DNA from: Reddybacter sp041622675
Lineage (GTDB): Bacteria; Pseudomonadota; Gammaproteobacteria; Pseudomonadales; Porticoccaceae
Direction of reading: 5' to 3'
Assembly (NCBI GenBank): GCA_041622675.1
Contig: JBFJYH010000031.1
Coordinates: 1 to 30,717 of the forward strand
Length of the DNA: 30,717 bases
Each line of letters begins with the position of its first letter. Position 1 is the stretch's first letter. This document shows, piece after piece, positions 15,399 through 22,852 of this stretch. The position numbers and the translations under genes are program-made. Under the pieces are notes generated by a model. It ran no database searches and was not told the origin of the DNA. It saw only the letters and a list, made by a program, of their open reading frames with translations.

Positions 15399-16862
15399 TT
15401 GAAAAAATATATTTGGGCAACGTGGGTGGTGATAAGTGCAATGATTGCAGGTTATTACGGCTTTAAAATATTTGTCGACACTGACAAGCAGGCTTTGCTG
15501 ATTGGTGAGACTAGCTATGGGCATTATCAAATTGAATTAACCTGTACGGCTTGTCATAGCGAAGCCTTTGGCGGCCCAGAATTGATCCAGGATGCCTGCC
15601 TATCCTGTCATGAAAATGAGCTCGACGCAGCGCACGACTCCCACCCCAAAAAGAAATTTAATGATCCGCGCAATGCTGATTTACTGGAGATTATTGATGC
15701 CCGCTATTGCGTGAGTTGCCATACAGAACATCAAAAAGAACAGACATTAGCAATGGGTTTGACGATACCTGAAGATTATTGTTTTCACTGTCATGAAAAT
15801 ATCGGCAAAGACAGACCCAGCCATCAAGATCTGGCATTCGACTCCTGCGCCAGTGCCGGATGCCATAATTATCACGACAACAGGGCCCTGTATGAGGACT
15901 TTTTACTGAAAAACTCTTCTGGGCCCTGGGTGAAAGCAATAGCCAATATTGGATCCGCTAGTGATATTAATATGTCTGCAATAACAGCCGCCAAAAATAG
16001 CGCTTCAACAAATACAGTTATATTTGAAAGTAAAATTCAGGAATATCCGCAAATCCATTCCCAGTGGCTAACCAGTGCCCACGCCGGCATCAAGAGCATA
16101 AATACGCCGGGTGAAAAGGATCTTCTGCCCTCTCAAGTCAGTGCAGAGTCAGATAAAACTACCTCCCTCTCCTCTCAAAGTAATGACGATACTTCTAAGG
16201 TAAACGTCAATTGCGGCGGCTGCCATACTGACGATGCGGGGCAGTGGCTCGAACACCCTGGCCTTGAGCAATGCCAAACCTGCCACAGTGGGGAAGCAGA
16301 GGGGTTTTTACAGGGTAAACACGGTTTGCGACTGGCTCACGGCCTGTCTTCGATAACTCCCGGGGAATCCTCTTTGCCAATGAAAGCTGCGACTTTTGAT
16401 ACGGGCCACAGTTGTGTTGCCTGCCATGGTGCCCACGATTTTGATACGCGCCGTGCGGCACAGGACAGCTGCCTTGGTTGCCATAATGACCAACATTCAC
16501 TGGCCTTTAAACAATCACCCCACGGACAACTCTTTGATAAAGCCAATAAGGGTGAGATACCTATCGATCAATCCGTTAGTTGCGCCACCTGCCATATGCC
16601 TCGCATACCAGTGGCGACAGGCTCAGGGTTAAACACATATATCCTCGAACACAACCAGAACCTAAATCTTCGGCCCAACGAAAAAATGATTCGCCCAGTG
16701 TGTATGCAGTGCCACAGCCTTGGGTTTGCGATTGACGCCTTAGCCGATGATGCCCTGATAAAAAACAATTTTACCGGACAACCCAGTGTCCACATTCCAT
16801 CAATTGACTGGGTACTAAATCGCGAAAAAACTGGAGGAGCTTCAAGAGATACCACCGAATGA
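15399..16862 (+). CDS. Membrane-anchored multihaem cytochrome c, 11 predicted haem sites
   Basis: A 487-residue protein starting with TTG at 15399. An N-terminal signal anchor (KKYIWATWVVISAMIAGYYG) would place the rest in the periplasm. Haem sites begin at Cys49, 67, 104, 128, 150, 272, 292, 339, 358, 395 and 435. Ten are CxxCH, and that at 150 is CASAGCH, the CX4CH form known from cytochrome c3. There are two halves: a c3/c7-like pentahaem half (to about 175) and a hexahaem half (from about 270), separated by roughly 95 residues ending in a Ser/Thr-rich linker. The second half (SCVACHGAHDFD, CLGCHNDQH, SPHG, CATCHMP, then CMQCHS) resembles the C-terminal part of hydroxylamine oxidoreductase-like octahaem proteins. 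It may accept electrons from the di-haem protein encoded upstream and reduce a periplasmic substrate. Its catalytic role is unproven. Confidence 0.9.
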   Translation: MKKYIWATWVVISAMIAGYYGFKIFVDTDKQALLIGETSYGHYQIELTCTACHSEAFGGPELIQDACLSCHENELDAAHDSHPKKKFNDPRNADLLEIIDARYCVSCHTEHQKEQTLAMGLTIPEDYCFHCHENIGKDRPSHQDLAFDSCASAGCHNYHDNRALYEDFLLKNSSGPWVKAIANIGSASDINMSAITAAKNSASTNTVIFESKIQEYPQIHSQWLTSAHAGIKSINTPGEKDLLPSQVSAESDKTTSLSSQSNDDTSKVNVNCGGCHTDDAGQWLEHPGLEQCQTCHSGEAEGFLQGKHGLRLAHGLSSITPGESSLPMKAATFDTGHSCVACHGAHDFDTRRAAQDSCLGCHNDQHSLAFKQSPHGQLFDKANKGEIPIDQSVSCATCHMPRIPVATGSGLNTYILEHNQNLNLRPNEKMIRPVCMQCHSLGFAIDALADDALIKNNFTGQPSVHIPSIDWVLNREKTGGASRDTTE

Positions 16863-16873
16863 CACTGACTGAC

Positions 16874-16888
16874 TAGGTCACTGACCTA
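16874..16888. promoter_or_regulatory. Perfect 15-base palindrome inside the redox cluster
   Basis: TAGGTCA-C-TGACCTA lies in the 59-base gap between the multihaem cytochrome gene and the DUF3365 gene, within a run of CTGACTGACT-like repeats. It could be an operator for an internal promoter ahead of the DUF3365, globin and reductase genes. As an RNA hairpin it would have too small a loop. Confidence 0.3.
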
Positions 16889-16921
16889 CCTTGCTTAGCA
16901 TTTAACCCAAGAGGAAATAGC

Positions 16922-17488
16922 ATGAAAAAATTTTTATTAGCGACTGTAATTAGCACAAGTGTTGTGGGCCTCAGCGCATGCGGTGAAAAGGAAGCGGGCA
17001 TTGCACCAAAGCTCTATACCGACTCGCTATTTGCTGTTATGAATGCCGACCGAGCCAACTACACCAAGCTGATCGTGCAACGACTCGGGCCTAATGGAGT
17101 GGATTCCATTACGCCCGCCGAGCATTGGAAAGACCTCGATAACGGTGCGCCGTTACCCGCGCAAATGTTTCGCATGGGTTCTGAAAAAGTTGCAGAAGTG
17201 ACCAGTGAATTCACCTATTCACTGCAGTCGATATGGCCCATTAACGCACAAAATGCGCCTAAAACAGAGATGGAAAAGCAGGGTCTAGAATTTATTGCGG
17301 CCAATCCCGGCCAAAACTTTTACGGTGAAGAAAAACTGGGCGATAAAACCTACTATACCGCCGTTTATCCAGATGTCGCCGTCTCTCCGGCTTGTACGAC
17401 CTGTCACAATAACCACAAAGATTCCCCAAAAACAGATTTCAAACTGGGAGAGGTGATGGGCGGTGTAGTCATTCGAGTACCACTGTAA
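16922..17488 (+). CDS. DUF3365 (Tll0287-like) mono-haem c lipoprotein
   Basis: A 188-residue exported lipoprotein. The signal peptide ends in the lipobox GLSAC, with Cys20 as the lipidation site, followed by GEKEAG. A single haem-c site is CTTCH (Cys158, Cys161, His162) in the typical DUF3365 ending: CTTCHNNHKDSPKTDFKLGEVMGGVVIRVPL continues to the last residue, matching the family's 'C..CHN.H......K.GD..G...V..P' end. Tll0287, the structural model of the family, is a PAS-like fold with one c-haem and is thought to sense redox state or small ligands. AGAGGAAA gives a strong ribosome binding site. Within this cluster it may be the terminal electron carrier or a ligand-sensing subunit; either is inference. 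Confidence 0.9.
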   Translation: MKKFLLATVISTSVVGLSACGEKEAGIAPKLYTDSLFAVMNADRANYTKLIVQRLGPNGVDSITPAEHWKDLDNGAPLPAQMFRMGSEKVAEVTSEFTYSLQSIWPINAQNAPKTEMEKQGLEFIAANPGQNFYGEEKLGDKTYYTAVYPDVAVSPACTTCHNNHKDSPKTDFKLGEVMGGVVIRVPL

Positions 17489-17551
17489 TACTGATGGCAA
17501 TAATACCGACTCAGAAAAACGACGCATTAACAATTTGATGAGGAAATAATT

Positions 17552-17905
17552 ATGTCCCTATTTGAAGATATTGGCGGTGAAGCTGCGGTGGATGCTGCAG
17601 TCGATATTTTTTACCGCAAAGTGCTAGCCGACGACCGAGTTAGTGAATTTTTTGATACTACTGACATGGAGGCTCAACATGCTAAACAGAAGGCTTTTCT
17701 GACCATGGCATTTGGCGGGCCGAATGCCTACAGTGGAAAAGACCTTCGCGAGGCACACAAAACGATGTCCCTCGATGATGGTCATTTCGACGCTGTAGCG
17801 GAAGATCTTGTCGCCACTCTTGAAGAACTTAGCGTGCCCCAGGAAAATATCGACCAGATTCTAAGCATTCTCGGTTCGGTTAAAGACGACGTTTTAAATC
17901 GTTAG
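17552..17905 (+). CDS. Group 1 truncated haemoglobin
   Basis: A 117-residue globin of the TrHb1 (GlbN) type, which binds O2 or NO; several members act in NO detoxification. It aligns well with cyanobacterial GlbN: MSLFEDIGGEAAVDAAVDIFYRKVL, then KQKAFLTMAFGGP, and LREAHKTMSLDDGHFDAVAEDL. Proximal His69, TyrB10 (Tyr21) and GlnE7 (Gln42) are present. The hexacoordinating His46 of Synechocystis GlbN is Lys45 here, and there is no equivalent of the His that binds haem covalently, so a five-coordinate ligand-binding haem is expected. The ribosome binding site is GAGGAAA. It sits 13 bases before a ferredoxin-type reductase that is a plausible electron donor. Confidence 0.95.
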   Translation: MSLFEDIGGEAAVDAAVDIFYRKVLADDRVSEFFDTTDMEAQHAKQKAFLTMAFGGPNAYSGKDLREAHKTMSLDDGHFDAVAEDLVATLEELSVPQENIDQILSILGSVKDDVLNR

Positions 17906-17918
17906 CGTTAAAATCACC

Positions 17919-18965
17919 TTGTCAAATAAAGCAACAGGCAGTAATAGCGTAGCCGACAAACCCCAGGCACTGGTCACCTTCGAAAACGACACCATTGCCT
18001 TAGCCGAAGGTGAGTCATTACTCGACGGTCTGACACGCACCGGCCACGGTATTCCTAGTGGCTGCCGGGTGGGTGTCTGCCAGGCCTGCATGGTGGTAAT
18101 GTCGAAAGGGGAGCCGAGCAGTGTGTGTCAAAAGGGACTCTCGGCCCCCCAAAAGGCATTAAGTTACGTTTTAAGCTGCCAATGTAAACCGGATCGCCCA
18201 GTTACAATTAGCCGGTTGTCTGCTGCCAGCCAGCAGACCCAGGGCAGAATACTGGCCAAGGATTGGTTAAACGAAAACGTATTAAGATTGCGGGTTAAGG
18301 CCGACCTGAACTATCGCGCGGGCCAATATGTGACCCTTTGGCAAGGTGAAGAACTTGCCCGCAGCTACTCACTCGCCAGTGTCCCGAGCGAAGATGATTT
18401 CCTCGAATTCCATATTAAGCATGTGCCAGGTGGCGCTTGTTCACCGGCGCTGTGTAATGAGTTACAAGCGGGCGACACTATAGGCATTCAAGGCCCCCTG
18501 GGGCAGTGTTTCTATACCGCTAGGCCCGATCAGCCCTTATTGCTTGTGGGTGTTGGCGTCGGACTCGCACCGCTTATGGGTATATTAAAAGATGCTCTAT
18601 ACAAGGGGCACAGTGGGCCTATTGCCCTGATAGTGGGCGCGGCAAAAGCCTCTAGTTTTTACCTACAGCAAGCGCTGGGGGATTTAGCTAAGAATTATGA
18701 GCAATTGACCGTGCAGTTTATTGCCCAGTCCGTCGATCGAGTTATTGATCAGCCCACCGAGGAATCTATTGACCAACTTAATTCATCAACAGTCCTTGAA
18801 GGTGATCTTTATAACTTTTGTCGCAATAATTACCCAGACTTGAAAGACTACAAGGTGTTTCTTTGCGGAGCAGAGAGTTTTGTCACTAAAATGCGTAAAC
18901 AATGCTTTCTCAGCGGCGCAGGTATGTCTGATATTTCTGCAGATGCCTTTATATCATTTCAGTAA
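17919..18965 (+). CDS. Plant-type [2Fe-2S] ferredoxin / FAD / NAD(P)H reductase
   Basis: A 348-residue three-domain reductase starting with TTG at 17919; no ATG occurs before the cluster motif. The N-terminal ferredoxin domain has GCRVGVCQACMV (Cys49, Cys54, Cys57) and the fourth ligand Cys87 in VLSCQC. The middle FAD domain (about 105-210) has RSYSLAS. The NAD domain (about 215-345) has GVGVGLAPLMGIL and the VFLCGAES end motif. Domain order is like phenol hydroxylase or methane monooxygenase reductases, here without an oxygenase gene. The start is 13 bases after the globin stop, so coupling is tight. The likely job is to reduce the truncated haemoglobin, giving a split equivalent of flavohaemoglobin, or to feed another cluster member. 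Partner identity is inferred. Confidence 0.92.
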   Translation: MSNKATGSNSVADKPQALVTFENDTIALAEGESLLDGLTRTGHGIPSGCRVGVCQACMVVMSKGEPSSVCQKGLSAPQKALSYVLSCQCKPDRPVTISRLSAASQQTQGRILAKDWLNENVLRLRVKADLNYRAGQYVTLWQGEELARSYSLASVPSEDDFLEFHIKHVPGGACSPALCNELQAGDTIGIQGPLGQCFYTARPDQPLLLVGVGVGLAPLMGILKDALYKGHSGPIALIVGAAKASSFYLQQALGDLAKNYEQLTVQFIAQSVDRVIDQPTEESIDQLNSSTVLEGDLYNFCRNNYPDLKDYKVFLCGAESFVTKMRKQCFLSGAGMSDISADAFISFQ

Positions 18966-19009
18966 AACGCTTATTGGAAATTACTCGTTGTAATTCATGA
19001 GTATTCACC

Positions 19010-19029
19010 TGCCCATCAAAAAATGGGCA
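19010..19029 (+). terminator. Hairpin after the redox cluster
   Basis: TGCCCAT (19010-19016) pairs with ATGGGCA (19023-19029) around a six-base loop, 45 bases after the reductase stop. No T-tract follows, so it may be a processing or pause structure rather than a classical terminator. Confidence 0.4.
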
Positions 19030-19201
19030 TTACACGGCTATTAAAAGGGCTTACCCAGACCCTCAATGTTCACACCCCGATTGATATCTCATTTAGATTG
19101 TTGAACATACCACGATTAAATACTGGTAAAACTTTCCATAGTGCTTTAGCTTTCCTCAATCAAAATCTCCTAAGAACTTTAAACTTAAAAGGAAGCTGAC
19201 A

Positions 19202-20113
19202 ATGGCCAGCCCAGAAAGTAAAAAACTACTCGAACTGCTATGGAAAAACTACCCTGGCCCCTCAAATTACGACATGATGAAAAACAAAGTGGACAAAATG
19301 CGCGCTAATTTTGTCCACGCTACCGCGAATTTTGCCACGCCACCGAGCGATGTCACGGTTACCCCAGTGGATGTCGATGGCACACCGGGCGAATGGCTCG
19401 ATGCGCCCAGTGTCAATACCGATCGCGTACTACTCTACCTCCATGGTGGTGGCTATGTGATTGGCTCCACAGCAACACACCGGGGCTTGACTGCAGCGCT
19501 ATCGAAGGCGGCCAATTGCCGAGTGTTGTCACTCGACTACCGCTTGGCCCCCGAACATGTCTACCCCGCTGCTGTGGATGACGCCACCAAGGCCTATCGC
19601 TGGCTACTCAGCGAGGGCATTGCGGCCCATAAAATCACCATTGCGGGAGATTCAGCCGGTGGTGGTTTAACCCTTGCCACACTCGTTGCACTCCGGGATG
19701 CTGGCGACACTCTGCCTGCTGCTGCAATTCCCATTTCACCTTGGACAGATATGGAAGGCACAGGGGAGTCGATGAAAACCAAGGTTGATCTAGACCCCAT
19801 GGTAGAGCCCGGTGGTTTAATGGGTATGGGGAAAATCTACATGGGGGATGGTGATCCGAAACAAACGACGGCCTCGCCACTGTACGCCGATTTTACTGGT
19901 CTACCACCCCTGCTGATACAGGTCGGCGATTTGGAGACCCTACTCAATGATGCCACGCGTGTCGCCGAAAGTGCTAAAGCTGCGGGTGTTGACACTACCC
20001 TAGAGATTTGGCCCGACATGGTTCACGTCTGGCATTTATTCGCACCTATGGTGCCTGAGGGTCGCGAAGCGATTGAACGTATTGGGCAATTTATTCAGCA
20101 GAAGACAGTTTAG
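19202..20113 (+). CDS. HSL-type alpha/beta hydrolase, paralogue of the gene at 11676
   Basis: A 303-residue cytoplasmic esterase with HGGGYVIGS starting at His81, DYRLAPEHVYPAAVDDATKA, nucleophile Ser151 in AGDSAGGGLT, and catalytic His in MVHVWHLFAPM. AAGGAAG precedes the ATG. The close likeness to the esterase at 11676-12563, including residues outside the active site (DPMV, GLPPL, EGREAIERIGQF), shows that they are paralogues. It is preceded by a 236-base gap and followed by a likely terminator, so it may be its own unit. Substrate unknown. Confidence 0.94.
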   Translation: MASPESKKLLELLWKNYPGPSNYDMMKNKVDKMRANFVHATANFATPPSDVTVTPVDVDGTPGEWLDAPSVNTDRVLLYLHGGGYVIGSTATHRGLTAALSKAANCRVLSLDYRLAPEHVYPAAVDDATKAYRWLLSEGIAAHKITIAGDSAGGGLTLATLVALRDAGDTLPAAAIPISPWTDMEGTGESMKTKVDLDPMVEPGGLMGMGKIYMGDGDPKQTTASPLYADFTGLPPLLIQVGDLETLLNDATRVAESAKAAGVDTTLEIWPDMVHVWHLFAPMVPEGREAIERIGQFIQQKTV

Positions 20114-20141
20114 CCCTAAATCCCAACGTTTATTTGTAAGT

Positions 20142-20208
20142 AAACCCCGCTGCAATTCATCTGAGTTCAAACCCGAACTGGATAATGTACATAACTGCAG
20201 CGGAGTTT
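20142..20208 (+). terminator. Large hairpin after the esterase gene
   Basis: AAACCCCGCTGCAATT (20142-20157) opposes AACTGCAGCGGAGTTT (20193-20208), 16 positions with two mismatches, followed by T residues. The loop contains a second small hairpin, AGTTC/GAACT. The A-C mismatches on this strand become G-U pairs in minus-strand RNA. Confidence 0.5.
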
Positions 20209-20351
20209 TTATTCCCAGACCAAACCTATCGAAACGAAAGCGCCGACAACGCTTATCTAATTTACTTGCAATCCGTGTAGCTATCCTTTCAACTGAACAG
20301 TATAGAAACATATAAATCAATAATTCATTCTATAAACTGAGGTTGTCCCAC

Positions 20352-21491
20352 ATGAAAACGCCTGTTGTTTCAGCAGATTCACATATTGTCGAACCCCCCG
20401 AAGCTTACTCTAAATATATTGATCCCAAATACCGCGACCGTGTGCCGCGCATCGTTGACGACGGCAAAGGTGGCGATGGTTATTTATGGGAAGGTATCAA
20501 GCGTCCGTTAGACTTAGGTCTGATGTCGGCCGCTGGCATCCCCGACGAAATCATGCCCAGAGAAGGGCCCAACCGTCGCTTTTACGATATGCACAAAAGT
20601 GGCTGGGACCCGAAATACCGCGCCGAGGACCAACGACGGGACGGTGTTGATGCTGAAATCATTTACGCCTCGGTGGGTATGGTTTTGTGCAATGCCAAAG
20701 ACCCCTTGTATAAAGACGCCATGTTTCGCTCCTACAACCGCTGGTTAGAAGCCTATTGCAGCGAAGTGCCCGACCGCATCTTTGGCCTTGGTCAAACCGC
20801 AATTCTCAGTGTCGACTCGGCTATTGAAGATTTTCGCCGCATTAAAGCTGCTGGCTTTGTCGGCGTCATGATGCCTGGCACACCCATTGAAGAAGACTAC
20901 GATCATCCGATGTACGATGCCCTTTGGGAGTGTGCCGTCGAGCTCGAGCTGCCCATCTGCTTCCACATTCTCACGTCTAAAGAAAGCGCGGCCAGTATCA
21001 GTCAGTTCCGCGGGCACAAACTCAATGGTTTTATGAAACTGATTCGTGCCATTCAGGACTTAATCGGCCTATTTACTCTAGGCGGAGTGTTTGAGCGTCA
21101 CCCCAAACTACGCTTTGTCGGTGCCGAGGGTGATGCCGGTTGGCTGCCCCACTACATGGCTCGTATGGATCACGCCATGACCCGCCACGGGCACGGTAAA
21201 AGCGGCCCTTTACTACCACGCCTGCCAAGTGAGTATATCCGTGAGAATGTCTGGCTGACCTTTCAAGATGACTGGGAAGCCTTCGGCTGCTCTCATCGCA
21301 TGAACGCTGAACGTCTACTATGGGCCAACGACTTTCCCCACAGCGATTCAACCTGGCCCCACTCAATGGGCTTGGTCGATAAACATGCTGAATGTGTTAC
21401 ACAAGAGGTCAAAGAGCAAATTCTGGGCCTTAATTGCGTCAATTTGTTTAATTTGCCCTTAGGCGCCAATGCGGCGGCACAATCTGCTTAA
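20352..21491 (+). CDS. Amidohydrolase-2 family metal-dependent hydrolase
   Basis: A 379-residue TIM-barrel hydrolase of the Amidohydro_2 (ACMSD-like) family, whose members hydrolyse or decarboxylate ring-derived compounds at a metal centre. I chose the ATG at 20352, nine bases after TGAGG, over a TTG three codons earlier. The N-terminal SADSHIVEPPE (Asp9, His11) is the D.H..E variant of the metal motif, and WANDFPHSDSTWP carries the conserved Asp327. ICFHI and FVGAEGDAGWLPHYMARMD are also typical. Such proteins are common in steroid, terpenoid and aromatic catabolic clusters of marine and actinobacterial genomes. The convergent luciferase-like gene shares its terminator. The substrate cannot be assigned. 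Confidence 0.92.
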   Translation: MKTPVVSADSHIVEPPEAYSKYIDPKYRDRVPRIVDDGKGGDGYLWEGIKRPLDLGLMSAAGIPDEIMPREGPNRRFYDMHKSGWDPKYRAEDQRRDGVDAEIIYASVGMVLCNAKDPLYKDAMFRSYNRWLEAYCSEVPDRIFGLGQTAILSVDSAIEDFRRIKAAGFVGVMMPGTPIEEDYDHPMYDALWECAVELELPICFHILTSKESAASISQFRGHKLNGFMKLIRAIQDLIGLFTLGGVFERHPKLRFVGAEGDAGWLPHYMARMDHAMTRHGHGKSGPLLPRLPSEYIRENVWLTFQDDWEAFGCSHRMNAERLLWANDFPHSDSTWPHSMGLVDKHAECVTQEVKEQILGLNCVNLFNLPLGANAAAQSA

Positions 21492-21516
21492 GAAATTGCC
21501 AGCTTCAAACGTCAAA

Positions 21517-21557
21517 TAAAAAAATGCCGCATCAGTAGTGATGCGGCATTTTTTTAT
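21517..21557. terminator. Bidirectional rho-independent terminator
   Basis: AATGCCGCATCA (21523-21534) and TGATGCGGCATT (21539-21550) form a perfect 12-base stem with a four-base loop, with A-rich sequence on the left and T7 on the right. It serves the amidohydrolase gene and the convergent luciferase-like gene. Confidence 0.93.
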
Positions 21558-21584
21558 TACAAGATAATTTATCGATAAACTGAT

Positions 21585-22643
21585 TTACAATTTATGTAGC
21601 TCCGGTATGCACTTCTCAGCGAACAGAGTCATACTCTTAGTGGCGTAGTCGTAGGGCATACCAGCATAGCTAAAGCAGCCACTTATTTTAAAATTACCCA
21701 AGACTTTCTTACGCGCCTCGGCTTTTTCGATTATCTGTTCGGGGGTGCCCCAAATTTGAAAATCCACAAAGGCCTGAGCGACGGCATCGACACCCACATC
21801 GTTGAGCATTTTAGAGGCTTCGGCATAGCTGTTGTAACCACTGGTAGCTTCAAAGTGATCACCCGCCATTTCGTAATGATTAGCCGCAGTGTGAAAATAC
21901 GCGGCAGCGTATTTGCGGGCCATTTCTTCGGCACGCTCCGCGCTCTCATCACAGACGACGAAGTCTATGCACAACACAGGAGGCGCTGTGGCATTGTGTT
22001 TTTGTTTGAACAGATCCCGATAACGGTTGACTTCAACAGCCATGGTATCCAGCGGCTTCTGCATAAATAACATGATGGTAGTGCCCATGTTAGCGCCAGC
22101 GTCGACAGAATCTGGTGACATCGCGACCGAGTGAATACGGCCATCGAAACTATAAGGTGGCCGTGGACGAATTTCAACGCGGGGCTGCTTAATCACCTCA
22201 CCGTCATATTCAGCGAAACCCGTTTTAAGGGCATTGATGATCATTTCAGCACTTTCGTCAAACTGCACTCGACTCTTGCTCATATCCAAACGGAAATTAT
22301 CGTATTCGACACGCGCTAGACCACGGCCCATGCCGAAAATCGTACGACCTTTACAGTAGTAATCGAGTAGTGCAATTTCTTCGGCAACGCGAAGAGGGTC
22401 GTGCCAGGGCAAAATGACAGCGCCGGTACCGAGCTTAATTTTACTGGTTTGCCCCGCCATATAGCTAAGAAACTGGGTCACATCAGGGCACATGGTGTAA
22501 TCGGTGAAATGATGCTCTACGCACCACAGCGAGTCGAAACCTAAAGGTTCAGCCAACTTGGCAATTTCTAATTCAGCATCGTAGACAGCGAGGTCTGTCA
22601 TATTGCCGGGGTTTTGGAAAAGCATGTGTATGCCAACGTCCAT
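21585..22643 (-). CDS. LLM-class (luciferase-like) flavin-dependent oxidoreductase
   Basis: A 352-residue bacterial-luciferase-like TIM-barrel protein that would use FMNH2 or F420 with O2 or another acceptor. It starts MDVGIHMLFQNPGN, with a strong ribosome binding site (CAGGAG) upstream. Typical blocks are EPLGFDSLWCVEHHFTDY, KLGTGAVILPWHDPLRVAEEIALLD, RTIFGMGRGL and the C-terminal FQIWGTPEQIIEKAEA. The group is broad (monooxygenases and dehydrogenases), so the substrate is open; reduced flavin would have to come from a reductase elsewhere. It is divergent from the cupin gene and convergent with the amidohydrolase gene, all likely part of one catabolic neighbourhood. Confidence 0.93.
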   Translation of the reverse strand: MDVGIHMLFQNPGNMTDLAVYDAELEIAKLAEPLGFDSLWCVEHHFTDYTMCPDVTQFLSYMAGQTSKIKLGTGAVILPWHDPLRVAEEIALLDYYCKGRTIFGMGRGLARVEYDNFRLDMSKSRVQFDESAEMIINALKTGFAEYDGEVIKQPRVEIRPRPPYSFDGRIHSVAMSPDSVDAGANMGTTIMLFMQKPLDTMAVEVNRYRDLFKQKHNATAPPVLCIDFVVCDESAERAEEMARKYAAAYFHTAANHYEMAGDHFEATSGYNSYAEASKMLNDVGVDAVAQAFVDFQIWGTPEQIIEKAEARKKVLGNFKISGCFSYAGMPYDYATKSMTLFAEKCIPELHKL

Positions 22644-22732
22644 CGGAATCTCCTGTGTTAATATTAATTATTTGAGCCAGCAAAAAGCGGTTGAAAAAAA
22701 TCCTATAGACAACTTACCTTAAACCTTAAGGC

Positions 22733-22748
22733 ACTACCAGACGGTAGT
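22733..22748. promoter_or_regulatory. Inverted repeat between the luciferase-like and cupin genes
   Basis: ACTACC-AGAC-GGTAGT is a perfect 6-base inverted repeat in the 209-base divergent promoter region. CCTTAAACCTTAAGG-like repeats lie just to the left. Size and position suit an operator acting on both genes. No regulator gene is adjacent. Confidence 0.35.
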
Positions 22749-22852
22749 ACTCTAGCTGACGATGTCTGCCTGTCTAGCCGACCTCCTCCAGCTGTGCTGT
22801 AATAAGAGCTCGCGATTATCAAAAACAATAAAAATTCATCAAGAGTAATACT

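Noticed and set aside
20036..20320. Minus-strand frame of 94 codons across the gap after the esterase gene
   Set aside because: It overlaps the esterase end and a hairpin, has no ribosome binding site and no recognisable domain.
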